Below, in pieces: positions 59,857 to 64,000 of a DNA stretch of 64,000 bases. Location of the stretch: contig FP929140.1 of the NCBI GenBank assembly GCA_000198515.1, positions 4,252,527 to 4,316,526 of the forward strand, in the 5' to 3' direction. The DNA comes from a gamma proteobacterium HdN1 (lineage in GTDB: Bacteria; Pseudomonadota; Gammaproteobacteria; Pseudomonadales; Ketobacteraceae). Each line of letters starts with the position of its first letter. Within the stretch, counting starts at the first letter, position 1. Position numbers and translations under genes: made by a program. A model generated the notes under the pieces. It had not been told where the DNA came from, made no database searches, and worked only from the letters and a program-made list of their open reading frames with translations.

Positions 59857-62250
59857 TTACAAAAACCGCCGCGCCAGCCAATCTACCAGCACGATATTCA
59901 ATTCCTCCGGATTCTCCTGCTGCACCCAGTGGCCTGCATCGTGCACTAGGGCTTTTTCGTAGTCGGTGCAGAAATTGTCGAGCAGGTCGTAAAAGTGGTA
60001 AGAGGCGATAAAATCCTGATCGGCACCGACGGCCAATACAGGCACGGTAATTTTGGGCAAACCGTTTGGATATATTTTCTTCTGGTAGTCGTAGCTGTAA
60101 GGCAAGCAGCGGTACCAGTTCAAGCCGGGGCCAAAGCCGGTTTTGCCGTATGCGTTCGCGTAGTAGGCAAGGGATTTCGCGTCTGGAATCACTGCACCTG
60201 GCCAAGTGCTCTCATCGTCATGAATCCAGTGAACGTGAGCAATGCTTTCCGCATCGTGCTGGCGGCTACGCGAAAGGTTGGTGCCCTGCCCCAGATCGCG
60301 GCGCATATAAAAACGGAAGGTACGAGCCGGGTCGGAGTTGAATTTATCTTCACATTCTTGCGTTTGGAAATAGGCAAAGTAATTTTTGGGCCCATAAAGC
60401 TGCTGATACAAATCCAGTGGGTTCATGGGCATATCGGCAAATGGAGAATTGCATGCAATTAAACCGGCAACGCGCTCGGGGTGGTACAAGCCCATTCCCC
60501 AAATAATCATGCCGCCAAAATCGTGGCCGACAAAAATTCCTTTCTCATAGCCAAAATGATCCAGTAAGCCGCAAACATCTTTGAGCACTTCGGAAATCAC
60601 ATAATCTTCTTTTCGCGGCAGTACGGTAGATTTTCCAAAACCACGATGATCGGGCACCAGCACATGAAATCCAGCGCGCACCAAAGGCTCTACCTGATTG
60701 CGCCACGAATAGCCCAATTCTGGAAATCCGTGGCAAAGCACAATTGGATAAATATGCGCCTGCCCCTGCGGCTTACCTTCGTATATGGCTAGCTCAATGC
60801 CATTCACGGCTACTTTCAGAGGAGCATCAAAATCGGGCAGTTTCGCGGCCGTATGGGTCAGTACGTTCGGCATTACACGCACTGATTCTTGCTCATCTTC
60901 TTTTGCCAACTTTCCAGTCCCAGCCATCGCGTGGCGGGCCTCGGCGCGGCCTTTCGCGGCAACATCTGCATCAGCAGGAGTTGCGGTGAAGGCCATTTTG
61001 CCAAACGCGCCCATCTCTACCTCGCCGCGCATACAATCTTTTGCATCCAGCGTACCGGTATAGGTGAGGGTCAACGGCATCGGCACCGTGGTTTTTACTT
61101 GCCACTGCACGGTTGCGCCGTTCAGCTCACCGTTCTCTACCAGTTGAGCACCATATTGTTCATTGGAGACTAAACCGCTCAAGCGCTTGCCTTCGGATTT
61201 CAATACCAAGGTGCTGGCTTGGTCACCAATCGGGGTTTTGACGACAATCGTCCAGACCTGGTCGAGGCTGTCGCGTGCCACGGCAACGTGTTCAGTTTCT
61301 TCACGTGGGGCCTGCGTGGCGGTCATGTCGTGGAAAAGCGCGCATTCTTCTTCGGTAAAACCTAAATTTTTCAAATCGTCAAAAGTGTTTTCCAATACCG
61401 AAAGCGCACTGGTAGAAAACGTGTTTTTCATACCGGAGGCAACGGATTCAATGCTCATATCGACGTTCTGCATTGGCGCAGCCGCAATAACGATACGGCC
61501 AAATTTTCCGCCGCCTACGCTAAAGATTTCACCGCTCACGTCGCAAGCTTCATGGGCAAGCCAAGCAACCACTGGCGACAAGCGTTCAGGCTGGAAGTCG
61601 TGTTCCAAGCGATCACGAAAATTTCCCGGCGGCAACATTGCCGAAAGACGGGTAAATGCAGCAGGTAAAATTACGTTAACCGCAATACCGTGCGGCTTGC
61701 CCAACAAAGCGACCGAGCGAGACAATCCAAACAGCGCCGATTTCATCGACGGGTAGGAAATTTGCGGGCTAAATCCAAGCGTGGAGTTAGATGCAGTGTT
61801 GATGATCCGGCCATATCCCTGCTTTACCATATGAGGCCATGCAGCCTGCATGGTATTCAGTGCTCCCAACACGTGCACACCCAGATGGCGCTGCAATTCC
61901 TCGGCATCGACATTGGGAAATACCTGCGTGCTCGCAATACCGGCGTTATTGATTACAATGTCAATACGACCCCACGTCTCAAGCGCCTGCGCTACCATAC
62001 GCTGCGCGCCTGCCAAATCTGCAACGCTATCGGTATTAGCAATCGCTTCTCCGCCTGCCGCACGAATCTTCTCTGCCGCCTGCTCTGCAACCGAAGCCGT
62101 GGGCTGACCGTCAAACCCAAAGGTGCCGCCGCCAAGGTCGTTCACAACCACCCGCGCGCCCTTTGCTGCCAGATAGGCGGCGTAGGCATACCCCAAACCG
62201 CCGCCAGCGCCAGTGATTATCGCCACCTTGCCGTTAAAGTCGTAGTCCAT
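59857..62250 (-). CDS. Three-domain fusion: SDR + middle domain + epoxide-hydrolase-type alpha/beta hydrolase
   Basis: A 797-residue protein; start ATG 62250 with GAGGATCACG upstream. Residues 1-280: SDR resembling the 17-beta-HSD4/MFE type (AIITGAGGGLGYAYAAYLAA, VVVNDLGGGTFGFDG, YPSMK as YxxxK). Residues 290-470: a domain with an SCP2-like or polyketide-cyclase-like look (WTIVVKTPIGDQASTLVLKS, LTLTYTGTLDAKDCMRGEVE, FGKMAFTATPADAD). Residues 490-797: alpha/beta hydrolase with HGFPELGYSWRNQ, GHDFGGM (nucleophile Asp) and HDAGHWVQ (His), the epoxide-hydrolase set. All three probably act on one lipid substrate. Confidence 0.8.
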   Translation of the reverse strand: MDYDFNGKVAIITGAGGGLGYAYAAYLAAKGARVVVNDLGGGTFGFDGQPTASVAEQAAEKIRAAGGEAIANTDSVADLAGAQRMVAQALETWGRIDIVINNAGIASTQVFPNVDAEELQRHLGVHVLGALNTMQAAWPHMVKQGYGRIINTASNSTLGFSPQISYPSMKSALFGLSRSVALLGKPHGIAVNVILPAAFTRLSAMLPPGNFRDRLEHDFQPERLSPVVAWLAHEACDVSGEIFSVGGGKFGRIVIAAAPMQNVDMSIESVASGMKNTFSTSALSVLENTFDDLKNLGFTEEECALFHDMTATQAPREETEHVAVARDSLDQVWTIVVKTPIGDQASTLVLKSEGKRLSGLVSNEQYGAQLVENGELNGATVQWQVKTTVPMPLTLTYTGTLDAKDCMRGEVEMGAFGKMAFTATPADADVAAKGRAEARHAMAGTGKLAKEDEQESVRVMPNVLTHTAAKLPDFDAPLKVAVNGIELAIYEGKPQGQAHIYPIVLCHGFPELGYSWRNQVEPLVRAGFHVLVPDHRGFGKSTVLPRKEDYVISEVLKDVCGLLDHFGYEKGIFVGHDFGGMIIWGMGLYHPERVAGLIACNSPFADMPMNPLDLYQQLYGPKNYFAYFQTQECEDKFNSDPARTFRFYMRRDLGQGTNLSRSRQHDAESIAHVHWIHDDESTWPGAVIPDAKSLAYYANAYGKTGFGPGLNWYRCLPYSYDYQKKIYPNGLPKITVPVLAVGADQDFIASYHFYDLLDNFCTDYEKALVHDAGHWVQQENPEELNIVLVDWLARRFL

Positions 62251-62358
62251 CGTGATCCTCGCTTGCATGTCACCATGCTTTTGTTATGGTCGTTTTCGCG
62301 CAATCGCTTTTATACTTTTTAGGTATACGACGTATACCACAAGCATAAAGCAAATGTA

Positions 62359-62426
62359 CAGACCTACAGAGAGGACAGACCTACAGAAAGGGCAGACCTA
62401 CAGAGAGGACAGACCTACGGAAAGAA
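62359..62426. repeat. Four 17-bp tandem repeats
   Basis: CAGACCTACAGAGAGGA and variants (AAAGGG, ACGGAAAGAA endings) are repeated at 62359, 62376, 62393 and 62410 in the gap before the fusion gene, between it and the MHS transporter. No gene is here. It may be a regulatory repeat. Confidence 0.8.
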
Positions 62427-62445
62427 CAAAACGACAAGGCTTGTG

Positions 62446-63744
62446 CTAAAGACCTCGCTCACTCTTCTCGTTCGCGGCTAGGTGTGGCCGCGCAAATACG
62501 AAAGCCACCAGAGAAATGCCAGCGGCGATGGTCAGATACATTCCCACCGCCGCAAGCCCGTATTCGGATGCAAGCCACGTGGCTGCATAGGGCGCAAGCG
62601 ATGCCCCCAAAATGCCGGCAAGGTTAAACGTCATCGACGCGCCTGTGTAGCGCACTTCGGTCGGAAACATCTCGGCCAACGCAGTGCCCAATGGGCCGTA
62701 GGTCCAGCCCATCAAGGCCAGCCCGACCGCAAGGAATACCACCGTACCCACGGTGCTTCCGGTTGAAAACATGGGCGCAAGTACAAATCCAAATAACGCG
62801 ATGGCTGTGCTTGCGGCAATCAACGTAAAACGCCTACCGTGTTTGTCAGCCCAAAGCGCAGATAGCGGGATGGTGATTGCAAAAAATAAAATACCGATCA
62901 TCTGCAGCAGCAAAAACGTCTCTCGCGAATAGCCAAGCTCGCTTGTGCCCCAGCTAAGCGTAAAAACCGTCATCAAATAGAACAGAACAAACGTGGCCAT
63001 AGCGGCAAAAGTGCCTGCGATTAAGGCAAGAGGGTGCTTCGTAACGACGGTCATCATCGGCATGCGCACACGCTCGCCCCGCTGAATCGCTTTGCGAAAA
63101 TCCGGCGTTTCCTCAATCCGCAATCGCACCCACAGGCCCACAAACACCAAAACTGCGCTCAGAATAAAAGGAATCCGCCAGCCCCACGTCATAAAATCCG
63201 CCTCGCTGAGATAGTGCGCAAGGGCGAGAAAGCTTCCTGCGGAAAGCACGAAGCCCAAAGGCGCGCCAAGCTGCGGAAACATCCCATACCATGCGCGTTT
63301 CCCAGGTGGCGCATTCTCGGTAGCCAGCAAGACGGCACCGCCCCACTCACCCCCCAGCCCCAAGCCCTGCCCTAAACGGCAGAGCGCAAGCAACAGGGGC
63401 GCAGCAACTCCGATGCTTGCATAGGTAGGCAGCAATCCGACCATTACCGTCGAGATTCCCATCGTCATCAGCGCCGCGACTAGCGTGGCCTTGCGCCCAA
63501 TCCGATCGCCAAAGTGCCCGAAGATTACCGAACCAACAGGCCGAGCAAAAAATGCAAGCGCAAACGTCGCCAAGGATTGCAGGGTGGAACTGGTAGGGTT
63601 ATCTGCCGGGAAAAACAGCGTGGGGAACACCAGCACCGCTGCCGTCGCGTAAATATAAAAATCGAAAAATTCGATCGTTGTACCGATCATGCTGGCAAAT
63701 AGCACCCGAGCGGCCGAGTTGCGAGGTTCAGCAACCTGTTCCAT
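62446..63744 (-). CDS. MHS-family MFS transporter
   Basis: A 432-residue transporter of the metabolite:H+ symporter family. Twelve hydrophobic segments; MIGTTIEFFDFYIYATAAVL at the start, the MFS loop motif GHFGDRIGRKATLVAALMTM, RLGQGLGLGGEWGGAVLLAT and IPFILSAVLVFVGLWVRLRI. The substrate (e.g. proline/betaine, citrate, shikimate or alpha-ketoglutarate) cannot be assigned. Start MEQVAEPRNSAARVLFA at 63744. Confidence 0.92.
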   Translation of the reverse strand: MEQVAEPRNSAARVLFASMIGTTIEFFDFYIYATAAVLVFPTLFFPADNPTSSTLQSLATFALAFFARPVGSVIFGHFGDRIGRKATLVAALMTMGISTVMVGLLPTYASIGVAAPLLLALCRLGQGLGLGGEWGGAVLLATENAPPGKRAWYGMFPQLGAPLGFVLSAGSFLALAHYLSEADFMTWGWRIPFILSAVLVFVGLWVRLRIEETPDFRKAIQRGERVRMPMMTVVTKHPLALIAGTFAAMATFVLFYLMTVFTLSWGTSELGYSRETFLLLQMIGILFFAITIPLSALWADKHGRRFTLIAASTAIALFGFVLAPMFSTGSTVGTVVFLAVGLALMGWTYGPLGTALAEMFPTEVRYTGASMTFNLAGILGASLAPYAATWLASEYGLAAVGMYLTIAAGISLVAFVFARPHLAANEKSERGL

Positions 63745-64000
63745 GAAAATCTCCCTGCGTGGTTTGGCGGGCTATTTTAGCGCCGTTCAGAAAGCAAATG
63801 CGACGGCTCAACGACGACAACGCGAACTACTACAAATCGAACGCCAACAATATGAACGCCAACAACATGAACCACCGCAACAGCGTGGCGACTTTCCATT
63901 CAGCTTTGATACACTCGCTACCCGCTAGCATTGCGGGCCTGCTGCCCGTTCTTCACTCGCGCCGTTTATGCATCACTTTGTTGAAGCACGGCAGGACAGC
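63745..64000. other. Upstream region of the transporter, no gene identified
   Basis: A repetitive AACGCCAACAA/CGCCAACAACATGAACC stretch lies near 63838-63875. A possible plus-strand ORF (63743-63928) is Gln/Arg-rich and not convincing. Promoter elements for the transporter may be here. Confidence 0.35.

Noticed and set aside
62359-62426. CRISPR array
   Set aside because: Only 17-bp units without spacers.
63689-63928. Plus-strand ORF of 79 codons at the window end
   Set aside because: It mainly overlaps the divergent transporter start; Gln/Arg-rich repetitive composition and no SD.

Overview
The window joins two kinds of DNA. About 1-38,300 is one end of a large integrative and conjugative element (ICE) of the SPI-7 / PFGI-1 / clc type. 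About 38,350-64,000 looks like ordinary chromosome of a gammaproteobacterium (dusC, mtgA, M32 carboxypeptidase, SLT transglycosylase, MHS transporter, lipid-type acyltransferase, SDR/epoxide hydrolase). I cannot name the species.

ICE layout. 1-8,035 (+) is the end of the mating-pair-formation operon: a VirB4/TraC-type ATPase, TIGR03757, a TraU-like TIGR03756, TIGR03755 and a TraG-N membrane protein. 8,150-10,092 holds accessory DNA: a broken parE, a complete parDE pair with an extra small ORF, and a serine resolvase. 10,100-12,480 is an array of small membrane-protein cassettes. 12,797-17,497 is a DEAD/SNF2-like helicase gene split by a complete group II intron (14,852-17,263) that carries its reverse transcriptase/maturase. 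17,597-19,800 (-) has a nucleotidyltransferase plus XRE pair and a KfrA-like coiled-coil protein with an operator-like repeat. A lipoprotein and a small Cys-rich protein follow on the plus strand. From 21,771 to 38,296 most genes are on the minus strand and form the maintenance region in canonical order (read from the right): ParA, ParB, DUF2857, STY4528-type replication protein, PFL_4669 protein, a CsrA-like protein, a DUF3577 (STY4534) protein, RadC, DUF3275 and DUF6094 methyltransferase. A second small-membrane-protein array (27,321-28,887, +) sits inside it.

The most unusual content is regulatory. At least eight ICE genes on both strands share a leader of about 150-170 nt. It has a hairpin with a CTGTCT loop, a second hairpin whose ACCTGAACCT-like loop can form a pseudoknot with a downstream GGTTC/GGTTT strand, and a third hairpin. 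Stems and pseudoknot covary between copies. It is followed by a switch-like segment: a hairpin containing a copy of the Shine-Dalgarno strand, an anti-SD strand, then the real SD and start codon. Four further genes have only the switch segment. The ICE also encodes a divergent CsrA-like RNA-binding protein, and both the hairpin and the SD strand carry GGA, so it is a testable regulator.

A second notable feature is an origin-like region inside the STY4528-type gene (34,057-34,283): six 13-bp palindromic iterons, two perfect DnaA boxes and an AT-rich inverted repeat, recalling phage lambda's origin inside gene O. Five tandem 26-bp repeats lie just downstream of that gene, and a 17-bp inverted repeat lies in the DUF3577 intergenic region.

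The ICE side ends next to parA, 36 bp from the truncated end of an RHS/YD-repeat gene, so the element probably joins the chromosome there. No tRNA gene is visible. Chromosomal oddities are a 7-bp tandem repeat at the start of the rhs gene (possible phase variation), a collagen-like secreted protein near two glycosyltransferases and a lipoprotein, an SDR lacking its catalytic Tyr/Lys, and a three-domain SDR / middle domain / epoxide-hydrolase fusion.
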